Shown: positions 42,806-51,957, counted from the stretch's first letter. The stretch is DNA of 64,000 bases from Blautia sp. (GCA_026169535.1 JAPFCU010000071.1:62001-126000); one strand, 5' to 3'. Translations and numbers: made by a program. The notes: generated by a model from the sequence alone, not told the origin.

Positions 42806-44029
42806 TTATGCCAAAGCAGAATCAGTTAAATCTCTTATTTCTTCAATCACCGGCCGCCTTACTTTTTTTCGTGTCATTTCCAGAATATGAAGCGGTGTGA
42901 TATCTATAGCCCTGCATTTTACCGGATCTTTGCGCAGATATTTCTGAAGTACATGAAACAATTCATCCTGATGATCCGGATTCGACATATTAATAAAGTC
43001 AATCAATATGATCCCTGAAAGGTTCCGAAGGCGTATCTGTCGTGCAATTTCTCCGGCAGCCTCCAGATTGATTTTACGGTATGTTTCTTCCGCTTTCTTT
43101 TTGCCGGTATATTTCCCGCTGTTCACATCAACAGAAACAAAGGCCTCCGTTTGTTGGATAACAAGAAAACCGCCGCTTTTCAGCCATATTTTTTCCTGCT
43201 GTACTTCCTCCAGGGCACGCTCTATCCTATACAGCTTACAAAGTGGAAGAAGCTTATCCTCATAAAATCTTAATTTTGTCAGTTCTTCCGGACGAAAATC
43301 CTGAAGATATCCCTGAAGTTTTTTATAAATCTCCGGAATATCTGTAACGATCTCTTCCAGGTTACGGCTGTATACATCACGGACTGCAGCCAGATAAAAA
43401 GGCTCTGCCTCGTAAAGAAGACTAAAGCAGGTACGATTTCTTCCAAGCACTGCAGCTTTTTGATAGAGTGCTTTTAAAAATGCAAGCTCATGAAGAAATT
43501 CTTCTTTTTGTGCCTCTGCACTATTAGTCCTTGCTATGATTCCATAGCCTCGAGCCTTTTGCTCACGTTCTGGTTCCAGCCATTTATTAATTACAGATGC
43601 TTCTTCTTTTGTAAGTTTTCCTGAAAAACCGATTTTTTTATTTCCTGTGGTAAGAACCAGATATTTACCGGTAAAATTCAGATTTGTAGTCAATGCCGGA
43701 AGCTTTCCCTTCATAGCATCCCGGCATACCTGAACCAGCAGCTCGTCTCCCGGACGCAAAGATGAGCCGTCCTTTCGTCCTGCAGTAAAAATAGCATCTG
43801 CAGCCTGATCCAAGGGAAGGTATCCTGTAATTCCTTCTCCAAAGCGGACAAAAGCGGCCTTAATATTGGAAGCAATATTTTCCACCTGTCCTACATAGAT
43901 ATTATTCAGGATACTTTTTTTTCCTGCTGCTTCCAGGCGAAGTTCCATAACGTTCTGATCTTCCGTAACGGAACATACAATACAGGGACACCCATGAACA
44001 GAAAGCTCTGTAATGATCAGCCGGCTCAA
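42806..44029 (-). CDS. rng: Ribonuclease E/G family endoribonuclease
   Basis: This 407-residue protein is a short RNase G-type enzyme that cleaves single-stranded RNA in rRNA and mRNA processing. The S1 domain is near residues 40-110 (IYVGQVENIASNIKAAFVRFG). The catalytic core shows FVSVDVNSGKYTG and LSGIILIDFINM, with the metal-binding aspartates. The zinc-link and small domains of E. coli RNase G/E are reduced or absent. Its start overlaps the end of the TIGR03936 gene by four bases, so the three genes form one operon. The ribosomal genes rplU-rpmA that commonly follow this trio in Firmicutes are not here. Confidence 0.9.
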   Translation of the reverse strand: MSRLIITELSVHGCPCIVCSVTEDQNVMELRLEAAGKKSILNNIYVGQVENIASNIKAAFVRFGEGITGYLPLDQAADAIFTAGRKDGSSLRPGDELLVQVCRDAMKGKLPALTTNLNFTGKYLVLTTGNKKIGFSGKLTKEEASVINKWLEPEREQKARGYGIIARTNSAEAQKEEFLHELAFLKALYQKAAVLGRNRTCFSLLYEAEPFYLAAVRDVYSRNLEEIVTDIPEIYKKLQGYLQDFRPEELTKLRFYEDKLLPLCKLYRIERALEEVQQEKIWLKSGGFLVIQQTEAFVSVDVNSGKYTGKKKAEETYRKINLEAAGEIARQIRLRNLSGIILIDFINMSNPDHQDELFHVLQKYLRKDPVKCRAIDITPLHILEMTRKKVRRPVIEEIRDLTDSALA

Positions 44030-44730
44030 ACTTCTCCCCCCAGATCTTCCAGTGGAACAAAGCGGGGGCTATTGTTCTCGCCTGCATCTGCATAAACTTC
44101 TCTTCTTTCAATAAGATATGCAAACTCCTGCAGCTCTTCTCCCATCCATTTCATAAAGGTATCCATAACCAGTTCCGGTTTTGTATAGTTTGAGCTTGCA
44201 GAAGCCAGCTGCATAAAGATTCCATCTTCCTGAATTTCTGCCTTGTAGATAAACGGACGAATATCAACTGTCTTTTCACTGCGCTTTGTTTTTTTTGTTA
44301 CAATGATCTCATTCTGATCAAGAAATTCTGTGAACTTTTCTTTCCATGAGGAAACCGGTTCTTTTCCTTCCCGGAAAGAAACATAATAGTCTGCCGCGGC
44401 AACCAGAGCCATTGCTGTGCTTGCCTTTCCATCTTCTACCTGACGGACAGAGCATACGGTTACTCCCTCTACCATTGTTTTATTCAGGCGCTGCTGAATT
44501 TCTGTAGTTGGCATTGTCTCGGTCAGCTCCATATCGAAATATTCTCCAAGACTGGTGGTTCCAACACCAAGAGGTGCTGCAAAGGACATGATCATATGAG
44601 GACTGTATCCTCCGGAAAAAGCAACCGGAATCTCTGCTCTGCGAATAGCCTTCTGGAAATACCGCATAGTGTCCAGATGACCCACAAATTTCATATATCC
44701 TGTTTTTGTAAATTTAATTCTTACCTTCAA
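44026..44730 (-). CDS. TIGR03936/DUF2344 radical-SAM-associated protein
   Basis: This protein of about 234 residues matches the TIGR03936 (DUF2344) family, always found beside or fused to TIGR03960 radical SAM proteins. Family segments are YMKFVGHLDTMRYFQKAIRRA, PVAFSGGYSPHMIMSFAAPLG and TSLGEYFDMEL. I choose a TTG start at 44730 since GGGAGG lies eight bases upstream; earlier ATG codons overlap that site. The gene overlaps the TIGR03960 gene by 17 bases and rng by four. The biochemical role is not established; the link to RNase G suggests RNA modification. Confidence 0.88.
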   Translation of the reverse strand: MKVRIKFTKTGYMKFVGHLDTMRYFQKAIRRAEIPVAFSGGYSPHMIMSFAAPLGVGTTSLGEYFDMELTETMPTTEIQQRLNKTMVEGVTVCSVRQVEDGKASTAMALVAAADYYVSFREGKEPVSSWKEKFTEFLDQNEIIVTKKTKRSEKTVDIRPFIYKAEIQEDGIFMQLASASSNYTKPELVMDTFMKWMGEELQEFAYLIERREVYADAGENNSPRFVPLEDLGGEV

Positions 44731-46582
44731 CGCATACACCTCCCTCATATTTTCTGGCACCACAGCCAGAACATCTCTGACGGCAGTTAGGCGTCACTGT
44801 TTCATTCTTCGCCTGATTCCATTCACGGATCAGGAATTCTTTTGTTACCCCCGCATCAATAAAATCCCATGGAAGGATTTCATCTGTATTTCGCTCACGA
44901 AGGGTATAAAATTCTATATCCATACCTGTCTCGGCAAATGCTTCTTTCCAGATCTCATAATGGAAACTTTCTGACCATGCATCATAAAGGGCACCTTTTT
45001 CGTAAGCCTTCAGGATAACATCCGCGCTTCTCCGGTCGCCTCTTGCAAGGAAACCTTCCAAAACAGTTACATCCGGCTCATGCCAGTTATAACGGATACT
45101 CTTCTGGTTCAGCTGAGAACGGATCTCATTTTTTACGATCTTTGCTTTTTCAATAAATTCTTCTTCCCTGTACATAGGAGCCCACTGGAAAGGAGTAAAT
45201 GGTTTTGGCACAAAAAAGGATGTACTCACATTGATCTGTACCTTTCCATTTCGTTTATCTTTTGGAATCTCATAATAGCGCTCTGCGATTTTCTCTGCAA
45301 GATGGGCAATCCCTTTCATATCTTCCTCAGTTTCTGTGGGGAGTCCAAGCATAAAATAAAGCTTTACGCGGTTCCATCCGCCTTCAAAAGCTTCTCCGGC
45401 TCCATGAAGAATATCTTCTTCCGTAAGCCCCTTGTTGATCACATCCCGAAGACGCTGAGAACCAGCCTCCGGTGCAAAAGTAAGACTGCTTTTTTTCACA
45501 TCCTGCACTTTACTCATAACATCCAGTGCAAAGGCATCGATTCGAAGAGAAGGCAGGGAAATATTTACCGCTTTCTCGCGGAATTCATCAATCAGGAACG
45601 TAACCAGTTCCTTCAGCTGAGTGTAATCACTGGAACTTAAAGAACTTAAGGAAATCTCTTCATGCCCTGTATTTTTCAGCATAGTACGCGCCGCTTTTTT
45701 TAAGGTCTCCACATCACGTTCTCTGGTAGGACGATAGATCATTCCCGCCTGGCAAAAACGACAGCCCCTGATACACCCTCTTTGGATTTCCAGAGTCACA
45801 CGATCCTGAGTTGCTTTGATAAAAGGAACTACCGGGGCTTCCAGCATATTATAGTCGTTTTCCATATCCACGATCAGCTGCTTTTCTACTTTTTCAGGAG
45901 CTTCCGGTCTGTTTGGCATAAAAGAGGCAATCGTTCCGTCTTCTTTATAACTTACATCATAAAAAGAAGGAACATAAATACCCGGGACCTGAGCCGCTTT
46001 TTTCAGGAAATCCACTTTGCTTCCGCCTGCTTTTTTATTTTCAATATAGGCATCAAACAAAGCGTTATAAGAAATTTCTCCCTCTCCAATATAAAAAAGA
46101 TCAAAAAACGGTGCCAGAGGTTCTGGATTATATGAGCAGGCTCCTCCTCCGATCACAATAGGAAAATCCTCACCTCTTTCTTCTGCTTTCAGAGGAATAC
46201 CTGAAAGATCCAGAAGCTGAAGTACATTTGTATAACACATCTCATAACCCAGAGTGATTCCAAGCATATCAAAATTTTTTACCGGATCCTGGGACTCCAG
46301 GGCAAAAAGAGGGATATTCTGCTCTCTCATTAACTTGTCCAGATCTGTCCAGGGGGAAAACAGTCGTTCACACCATATGTCATCTCTTTTATTAAAGCTG
46401 TCATAAAGGATCGCCATCCCCAAATTGGACATTCCAATTTCATACACGTCCGGAAATGCCATACAAAACCGAAGATCCACCTTATCTTTATCTTTCATGA
46501 CAGAATTAACTTCCCCACCAATATACCGGGCAGCTTTATCAATCTTTAGTAATATTTCATCGTTTAATGCAAGTTTTCTCAT
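44714..46582 (-). CDS. TIGR03960 B12-binding/radical SAM protein
   Basis: This 622-residue protein belongs to the TIGR03960 family. An N-terminal B12-binding-like region (FCMAFPDVYEIGMSNLGM, residues 40-220) precedes a radical SAM core with RGCIRGCRFCQAGMIYRPTRE (CxxxCxxC near residue 277) and the SLPSLRIDAF strand. The C terminus has a second cysteine set in TPNCRQRCSGCGARKYEGGVC. With TIGR03936 and RNase G it forms a conserved trio whose substrate is unknown. Its operon starts from a consensus-like promoter about 145 bases upstream and has a structured leader. Confidence 0.9.
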   Translation of the reverse strand: MRKLALNDEILLKIDKAARYIGGEVNSVMKDKDKVDLRFCMAFPDVYEIGMSNLGMAILYDSFNKRDDIWCERLFSPWTDLDKLMREQNIPLFALESQDPVKNFDMLGITLGYEMCYTNVLQLLDLSGIPLKAEERGEDFPIVIGGGACSYNPEPLAPFFDLFYIGEGEISYNALFDAYIENKKAGGSKVDFLKKAAQVPGIYVPSFYDVSYKEDGTIASFMPNRPEAPEKVEKQLIVDMENDYNMLEAPVVPFIKATQDRVTLEIQRGCIRGCRFCQAGMIYRPTRERDVETLKKAARTMLKNTGHEEISLSSLSSSDYTQLKELVTFLIDEFREKAVNISLPSLRIDAFALDVMSKVQDVKKSSLTFAPEAGSQRLRDVINKGLTEEDILHGAGEAFEGGWNRVKLYFMLGLPTETEEDMKGIAHLAEKIAERYYEIPKDKRNGKVQINVSTSFFVPKPFTPFQWAPMYREEEFIEKAKIVKNEIRSQLNQKSIRYNWHEPDVTVLEGFLARGDRRSADVILKAYEKGALYDAWSESFHYEIWKEAFAETGMDIEFYTLRERNTDEILPWDFIDAGVTKEFLIREWNQAKNETVTPNCRQRCSGCGARKYEGGVCVEGKN

Positions 46583-46639
46583 ATAGCTCCTTTCGCTTTT
46601 TATGCATTTTTATTTGCAACGGTCCTCCATTTTCCAAAC

Positions 46640-46668
46640 CATCTGGTATTCTTTTAATACGCCAGATG
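46640..46668 (-). promoter_or_regulatory. Hairpin in the leader of the TIGR03960 operon
   Basis: CATCTG and CAGATG with inner GTATT/AATAC form an imperfect 11-pair stem with a small bulge. It lies about 60 bases before the start codon and after the predicted promoter, in a leader of about 140 bases. No U-run follows. Confidence 0.4.
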
Positions 46669-46727
46669 CATTTTATCATAATCATAAAATAAAAGAACCT
46701 GTTTTAAACAGCATATAAACCCAATAT

Positions 46728-46756
46728 ATTATATCTTTATTACGAAAATAGTTCAA
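46728..46756 (-). promoter_or_regulatory. Promoter of the TIGR03960-TIGR03936-rng operon
   Basis: TTGAAC, a 17-base spacer and TATAAT on the minus strand. The -35 overlaps the 3' end of a decayed reading frame after the GNAT gene. Confidence 0.65.
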
Positions 46757-46853
46757 GCAAATCTTCTTTATTCTGTTTTTTAATATTTCCTTCCGTGGAT
46801 ATATCATCTATTTTCTCTCGTACTATAATGTAATAGTGTTTATAATTTTCGCT
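46740..46853 (-). pseudogene. In-frame coding remnant after the GNAT stop codon
   Basis: Directly after the TAA of the acetyltransferase gene, the same frame stays open for 37 codons and then stops. The translation contains VREKIDDISTEGNIKKQ and ends EDLLELFS, which looks like the amphipathic C-terminal tail of a real protein rather than random sequence. It has no start codon or ribosome site of its own. It is probably the remaining 3' end of a lost gene, or a C-terminal extension cut off by a stop mutation. Confidence 0.4.
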
Positions 46854-47396
46854 TTATTTTCTTCTGTCCCATTCCTTTTTTGTAAGACAGTTCACATGTC
46901 CTGTTCGCTTTTCCTGCAGTAGAGGTACATCCACATCCTGGGTTGTCCACTGGTACTGAAAACCGCATTTTTCCTGAACACGCTTTGATTTTTCATTTCC
47001 ATCGTAGTACGCACACCAAACCTTTTTCATTCCCAACTCTTCAAACGCATGACGCAGCAATTCTTCTGCTGCCTCCGGCATGATGCCCATGCCCCAGTAA
47101 GGTACACCGAGCCAGTATCCAAGCTCACACTCATCCTCTTTTTCTGTCAAATCGGTATCTGTTCCCATTTTCAGGGCAATGTTTCCAATAGGAAGATTTG
47201 TTTCCTTCCATATGAGCGCATACGTTTCAGGAACAGAAAGCACATTTTTGATAATCCGTTTGCTTTCCGCTACATTTACGTGCGGTATCCATCCGCAAAT
47301 TGGTCCCACCAGCGGATCTTTTGCATATTTATAACATTCCTCTGCATCTGATTCTTCCCATGGCCGAAGAATCAGTCTGTTAGTTTCCAAAATCAT
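46854..47396 (-). CDS. GNAT family N-acetyltransferase, RimJ/RimL-like
   Basis: This 180-residue protein matches RimJ/RimL-type GNAT acetyltransferases, which move acetyl from acetyl-CoA to protein N-termini or small amines. It begins with ETNRLILRPWEESDAEECYKY. The CoA-binding motif is ELGYWLGVPYWGMGIMPEAA, followed by NEKSKRVQEKCGFQY. It is complete by family length, although the frame continues beyond its TAA into a protein-like tail. The substrate is unknown. It marks the start of the accessory stretch of unrecognised genes. Confidence 0.88.
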   Translation of the reverse strand: MILETNRLILRPWEESDAEECYKYAKDPLVGPICGWIPHVNVAESKRIIKNVLSVPETYALIWKETNLPIGNIALKMGTDTDLTEKEDECELGYWLGVPYWGMGIMPEAAEELLRHAFEELGMKKVWCAYYDGNEKSKRVQEKCGFQYQWTTQDVDVPLLQEKRTGHVNCLTKKEWDRRK

Positions 47397-47464
47397 ATTT
47401 CTGCTCCTCTCTTAAAACCCGCGTTCTTTCTGCATTCGATACCATAGCCGTATTTTCCTTCCGA

Positions 47465-48016
47465 TTATTCGTTTTCATCCATTCCCTTATACACCTGTTT
47501 TTTAAACCAATGCTGAAACTCCGACGCAAGGGAATCAGAAGAAAATTTCAATTTACGTATTTTTCCGTCCATATCCTCATACATCACATAATAGACCTTT
47601 CCTCTGGCATGTTCTGCAATCTCCGTTTCTGTCTGGCGGCCAACAATGCGTTTAATATAATTTCTGTGACAAAGGATAAATCCACCCCGGTCACAGGTCA
47701 GATACCAGTCTCTCTCCCACTCCGGACGGTCGTAATCTGTCCGGTCTTTCCAGTAGATACCGAGCCTGCGTTCCTGCCTCCATGCCTTAAACAGACTGAA
47801 CAGAGGAATCCCATAAGAACCTGGAATGACCAGCGCCAAACAAAAAAGTATAATTTTTATTCCTTCCGAATCGAAACGCCTGTAAAATAACACGGTAGCT
47901 CCTATGATGATACAGACGATCAGTAAGATTATAAACATGGTGAAACCCGACCATAAAAATATTCTGGTCAGAGAATCGTCATAGATTGTCTTTTCTCTTT
48001 TTCCACTGCTTTGCAT
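47465..48016 (-). CDS. Unrecognised membrane protein with C-terminal PH/YcxB-like domain
   Basis: This 183-residue protein has two transmembrane helices (near residues 20-45 and 55-75), then a soluble domain with WYLTCDRGGFILCHR and YYVMYEDMDGKIRKLKFSSD. The pattern of two helices followed by a beta-rich domain recalls YcxB-like proteins, but I do not claim the family. AGGAGAAA lies upstream of the ATG. It belongs to a row of small membrane proteins on the minus strand. Confidence 0.7.
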   Translation of the reverse strand: MQSSGKREKTIYDDSLTRIFLWSGFTMFIILLIVCIIIGATVLFYRRFDSEGIKIILFCLALVIPGSYGIPLFSLFKAWRQERRLGIYWKDRTDYDRPEWERDWYLTCDRGGFILCHRNYIKRIVGRQTETEIAEHARGKVYYVMYEDMDGKIRKLKFSSDSLASEFQHWFKKQVYKGMDENE

Positions 48017-48045
48017 TTTCTTTTCTCCTGCTCAATATATCGCTG

Positions 48046-48423
48046 TTATGCCAGCGCTTTTTTTGCAAGTCTTGTTTCTCCCCAGGGTGTCTTCAGCATG
48101 GTATCATTTCCTATAATTCCTGCCCGAACAACTTCGATAGGTTCTTCCAGTTCAGAAATCCGGATGCCATCAATACATGCTTTTGCCTGAAATTCATCAA
48201 ACTCCTGGAAAACCTGTTCCTGAAACACAAAGGAAATATTTTCCTTCCGCTCTTGTGCATCTGGCGGAACTATACAGGAACCCATAAGATATGCGCCACC
48301 TCGATAATGAAATTCAACCAGGGTAAATGCCATTCCTTCGTTATAATCCGACCGGATGATTTCCATTACATCTTTTCCCATAATCCATAATGGTTTCTGC
48401 TCTTTCTTTTTAAATACAAACAT
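48046..48423 (-). CDS. Unrecognised soluble protein of 125 residues
   Basis: This protein starts MFVFKKKEQKPLWIMGKDVM, has mixed alpha/beta composition without membrane helices or cysteines in motifs, and ends LKTPWGETRLAKKALA. AGGAGAGG precedes the ATG. It lies 21 bases before the next gene in order (47465 end), so could be cotranscribed. No function can be proposed. Confidence 0.6.
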   Translation of the reverse strand: MFVFKKKEQKPLWIMGKDVMEIIRSDYNEGMAFTLVEFHYRGGAYLMGSCIVPPDAQERKENISFVFQEQVFQEFDEFQAKACIDGIRISELEEPIEVVRAGIIGNDTMLKTPWGETRLAKKALA

Positions 48424-48444
48424 AAAGCGTTTCCTCTCCTGTTC

Positions 48445-48765
48445 TTATTTTTTCTTTTTGGGTTTTGGAGCTGGCAGTTCCTCGTACATAACGTGAAACA
48501 AGCCTGTCAAAAATTCCTTACTGTCAACTTCATCGACCAGCAGCATTTCCTTTGCCCCCTCATAGGGCAATTCATACTGAGCTGTTTTCATATAACTGAT
48601 TGCTGCTTTCACTGGCTTAACAAGCAATCTGTTATCATATATACCTCCTACAATCCTGCCACGATAATAAATAATAAATTCTCCCATCATAGACCGATAA
48701 GAAATTTCATCCAAAGCAGATAACTGCTCCAAAATATACTTTAAATATTCTTTACTTGATGCCAT
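48445..48765 (-). CDS. TfoX/Sxy N-terminal domain protein
   Basis: This 106-residue protein matches the TfoX N-terminal domain: YILEQLSALDEISYRSMMGE and YYRGRIVGGIYDNRLLVKP are typical. In gammaproteobacteria TfoX activates competence genes, but Firmicute single-domain relatives have no proven role. It ends with a run of lysines (PKPKKKK). No competence genes are nearby. Confidence 0.88.
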   Translation of the reverse strand: MASSKEYLKYILEQLSALDEISYRSMMGEFIIYYRGRIVGGIYDNRLLVKPVKAAISYMKTAQYELPYEGAKEMLLVDEVDSKEFLTGLFHVMYEELPAPKPKKKK

Positions 48766-48796
48766 AATTCCACCTCTGAGTTAAAATAGCTAATGA

Positions 48797-49114
48797 TTAT
48801 CTTATTTCAATATTATTTATTTTCAATATCCCAATCCGGATCAAAATCCCCTCCACCTGACGGAAATAGATGATAAAAGCAACCAGTATGATTGCATACA
48901 AAAGTATAGAATCTTGAAGAATTTTTCGAGCAAAAAATACGATGACAAACAGCGGAGACATTAAGAGTAATAAAGTAATTATACACACTACTGTATTCTT
49001 AACTGTATCTTTATTCCATTCGCGAAATTCAGCCCCACAAGCGCAGCTGTTGGGAACCATTCCAAATTTTACATGAATCTCCAGCCCACACTTCATGCAG
49101 TACATTTTCTTCAT
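48797..49114 (-). CDS. Small zinc-ribbon membrane protein
   Basis: This protein of about 105 residues begins with a zinc-ribbon-like cysteine set (YCMKCGLEIHVKFG and NSCACGAEF) followed by two transmembrane helices (VVCIITLLLLMSPLFVIVFF and a second near residue 80). The start at 49114 has AGAGGTG seven bases upstream. Unrecognised beyond this layout; it shares it with the proteins at 49846 and 54547. Confidence 0.65.
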   Translation of the reverse strand: MKKMYCMKCGLEIHVKFGMVPNSCACGAEFREWNKDTVKNTVVCIITLLLLMSPLFVIVFFARKILQDSILLYAIILVAFIIYFRQVEGILIRIGILKINNIEIR

Positions 49115-49193
49115 TTTAGCACCTCTCTGCTCCACCTGTAAAAGATTTTATCCTCTTTATTACGTTACCTGTACTGTTTTTTATCAGGATCAT

Positions 49194-49331
49194 TTACATT
49201 TTTAAGTATAATACTGCCGTTCTTGCATAATTTATCTTTTCCCCTAAAATTCCGGATGCCAGGAAATATAATCCGATTCCGAAACATACAAATGAAAACC
49301 TCACTGAAAACAATCGAAAGGAAAGCGGCAT
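49194..49331 (-). CDS. Small hydrophobic peptide of 45 residues, possible remnant
   Basis: An ATG with GAGGGGG about nine bases upstream opens a 45-codon frame, MPLSFRLFSVRFSFVCFGIG onward, with one hydrophobic helix and a polar tail ending LYLKM. The same frame also continues upstream without a stop to the TAA of the 101-residue gene, so it may be either a small gene or the cut-off 3' end of a longer one. No family recognised. Confidence 0.35.
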   Translation of the reverse strand: MPLSFRLFSVRFSFVCFGIGLYFLASGILGEKINYARTAVLYLKM

Positions 49332-49382
49332 AACAAAATCCCCCTCAGGAATTTCTTCTTTTCTATTAATAATAGTACTATC

Positions 49383-49688
49383 TTAGTCTCCTTTTTTCCA
49401 TTTTTTATAATTATATACGGCCTGAATAAGCAGCATTATTGAAAATATCACTGCAATTAAGCATGTTCCAATATTTGACAGGAAAGAAATATGAAAGCCA
49501 ATAATAGTTATTATCGACAGTGGAATCATCCATAATGTTCTGATAAATTTTCTTCTATAGCTTAGTTTCCAATAGCACAATTCTATTCCTGTATCAATTT
49601 TTTCACATTGTTTCCATTTTGGGAACATCACTAAAGAAATGATTACAAGTGCAATTACAGGTAGAAACATAAATACCAATTCCATCAT
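49383..49688 (-). CDS. Unrecognised membrane protein of 101 residues
   Basis: Three hydrophobic segments (residues 1-22, 52-70 and 73-92) and a basic tail YNYKKWKKGD. Two ATGs in a row follow AAGGAGGGAT; the second is slightly better spaced. The frame after its stop stays open into the 45-codon frame downstream, which hints at truncation. No function can be given. Confidence 0.6.
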   Translation of the reverse strand: MMELVFMFLPVIALVIISLVMFPKWKQCEKIDTGIELCYWKLSYRRKFIRTLWMIPLSIITIIGFHISFLSNIGTCLIAVIFSIMLLIQAVYNYKKWKKGD

Positions 49689-49845
49689 ATCCCTCCTTTT
49701 GTATATTTATGTCATTATATGATATCCCTGTAAGATTCAAGTATATTTCGATGTTAAATACTCGTAGAAATTCAGCTATTAATATATGACATTTCTTTTA
49801 TTGCCTTTATTAAGCTTCTTTTATTTTGTACTTCAGGAATCACAT

Positions 49846-51936
49846 TCACTGTGTCTTCGGCAGATGAATCTTCAGCATTTCCATTCCCAGAGGACTTTCA
49901 CTATGACATACATCTAACGCCTCTCCCTTTATCGCCATTTCATAAATGCTATCTGATACATGGATTTTTTCCTCACTTCCGTCATCTAAAAGTACCGTCA
50001 ATGTGTTGTCGTCGCCTTTGGTATTGGGATCTTCCTTATGACTGTCAACAATGACCGTTTTATAATGACGGGCCGGTCCGCATAAAGCAGCATTTGCACA
50101 ATAAGAAATACTCATGCCCAAGGACATACTCACAAGTATCACAAAAAAACCAGTTTCAAAACGTCTTCCCTTCGGTGTACGGTAAAGGCATAAAGAAATC
50201 ACAGGGACAGCAATGAGCAGCCCCTGGATAATCCATATTTCACCGCTGCCTTTGGGCTGCATTGCACTTCGACTCCATATATAATGAACCTGCCAGAGCA
50301 TTGCAAGAGCCGGAAAAAGCATGACCGGCAAAGAAAGGCGGATATGCATGGAATTCCATTCTGCTGTGGCATTTTTCGGACGATCTCCCAAAATAATTAC
50401 CGGGGCAGATACAATACAAAAAATAAGAAACGGAATCGGTGATATGGCAGCAATCGCCATAGTTGTGCGAAACTTTACCCCTGCAAAGAGATATAACGGA
50501 ATGGGTGAAATAACTCCAACAAGATACAAAATCATAACTACCCACAATCCCGTACTGATTGTTTTCAGATGGTCATGCCAGTGGGTACGATATTCCTCTC
50601 TCCACTGCAGTATGCTTTCCTCTTTTACCTGTTCTGCTGTCTGGCGTTCCATGGCAGGTGTCAGCAATGCTGCCAGATCCGTGCTTTCGATCCACTCTGC
50701 AAGCCGGGATGCCCCCTGCATATTTGTTTCTACGGAAACCAGCTTTTTTCTATTTGCATCTAATAACTGAATAGAACGGTTGACTGTAAGACGAACAGAT
50801 GCCACCTGTTCCGCTTCCAGCTTCTTTTGTCTTCCCAGGCTGCTGATATACAAAACAGAATGATCCTGAAACACGAACATGGAGCGGTTTCGTCCTGCAA
50901 GGAGCATCCATACTCCAAAAAAAGTAACAAAAACGCCAATTGCTCCAAGAAAGATTGTACTGCCGTCAACAGGGACTGCTGATGCAACTGCAACTGCCAT
51001 AAAGAGAAAAACACTTCCCAGCAGCCACAGGAATATCCCAACTCCTGTGACTTTCTTCTGTTCCCGCAGCACAACAACGGGTTTATGTAACATGTCCTCA
51101 GGTTCTCTGTGACGATGCAGCAAAAGAATCAGCCCGGAACTAAACCATATCAGAAGCAGAATCAGTTCTATGGCTGTGTTTTGCGGAGCCAAAGGATCAC
51201 CGGCAAAAAACAATATAACAAACAGAAACAGAGAGACAACCGCAGAAGTATATCCCGTCAGTGTGCAAGGCCACTTCTTTCCTGCCGCCGGAGGATTATT
51301 GTCTGGTTCCAGTTGTCTTTTAGGAGCATCTGGCTCCAATCGGACCGGCTCCATTTCCGGCACTTTTTCCAGCACCCTGCCGCAGTGTGGGCACTGAGAC
51401 ACATACTCCATCTGTGGAAAACGGCTTTTTTTATCAAGGGGCAGATTCTGACCGCATCCAGGGCATACCCAATACTGATAAAAAGCCTTCTGACGCATCA
51501 GGCGAAGATACAGATACCCTCCAGCCGGACATAGAAAAACCAGAATCAGATAAAGCAGATCCTTCGTTAATAGAAATATTATAAAGCATCCCATGGACAA
51601 AACAGCCGAAGACAGCAATACCCGTGTTCCCATATGTACCGCCTGGCTATTTGCAGTGATATACGTCTCATTTCCACTGGTCATCCCTATATGTTGTATT
51701 TGTAGCAGAAACGCTTCTATCAATTCATAGAGGTCGTCGATATCATCTATTTCTTCACTTGACAGATGGTCGTACAGCTTTTCATTTACAAAGATCCTGC
51801 ACCCTGTTCTGTTCACTTCTACCTTGGCATAAAGCAGCGTCAGTGTGAAATTTTCACCATAAAATTTCATCCGATACTTCGGGTATTGCGCTTTCAATCT
51901 GTCATAAAGTTTTTTTAGTTCATCCATATCATACAT
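49846..51936 (-). CDS. Large unrecognised membrane protein with zinc ribbon
   Basis: This protein of about 696 residues starts with a soluble region of about 110 residues, then two helices. A zinc ribbon follows (WVCPGCGQNLPLD and SQCPHCGRVLEK, two CxxCG knuckles). After an acidic/proline linker come further membrane helices in pairs, and a terminal extracytoplasmic piece with VLLDDGSEEKIHVSD. The start at 51936 has GGGAGGG eight bases upstream. The terminal piece resembles the outer domain of the next gene's product and of DUF3592-type proteins. Unknown function; it may be a scaffold or sensor in the envelope. Confidence 0.7.
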   Translation of the reverse strand: MYDMDELKKLYDRLKAQYPKYRMKFYGENFTLTLLYAKVEVNRTGCRIFVNEKLYDHLSSEEIDDIDDLYELIEAFLLQIQHIGMTSGNETYITANSQAVHMGTRVLLSSAVLSMGCFIIFLLTKDLLYLILVFLCPAGGYLYLRLMRQKAFYQYWVCPGCGQNLPLDKKSRFPQMEYVSQCPHCGRVLEKVPEMEPVRLEPDAPKRQLEPDNNPPAAGKKWPCTLTGYTSAVVSLFLFVILFFAGDPLAPQNTAIELILLLIWFSSGLILLLHRHREPEDMLHKPVVVLREQKKVTGVGIFLWLLGSVFLFMAVAVASAVPVDGSTIFLGAIGVFVTFFGVWMLLAGRNRSMFVFQDHSVLYISSLGRQKKLEAEQVASVRLTVNRSIQLLDANRKKLVSVETNMQGASRLAEWIESTDLAALLTPAMERQTAEQVKEESILQWREEYRTHWHDHLKTISTGLWVVMILYLVGVISPIPLYLFAGVKFRTTMAIAAISPIPFLIFCIVSAPVIILGDRPKNATAEWNSMHIRLSLPVMLFPALAMLWQVHYIWSRSAMQPKGSGEIWIIQGLLIAVPVISLCLYRTPKGRRFETGFFVILVSMSLGMSISYCANAALCGPARHYKTVIVDSHKEDPNTKGDDNTLTVLLDDGSEEKIHVSDSIYEMAIKGEALDVCHSESPLGMEMLKIHLPKTQ

Positions 51937-51957
51937 AAGCCTGCCCTCCCTGCTCAA

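Noticed and set aside
49689..49845. Short frame beginning with GTG just after the 703-codon gene, encoding about 25 residues
   Set aside because: The translation looks protein-like but is too short, has no clear ribosome site and overlaps the preceding stop; not enough to support a gene or remnant.
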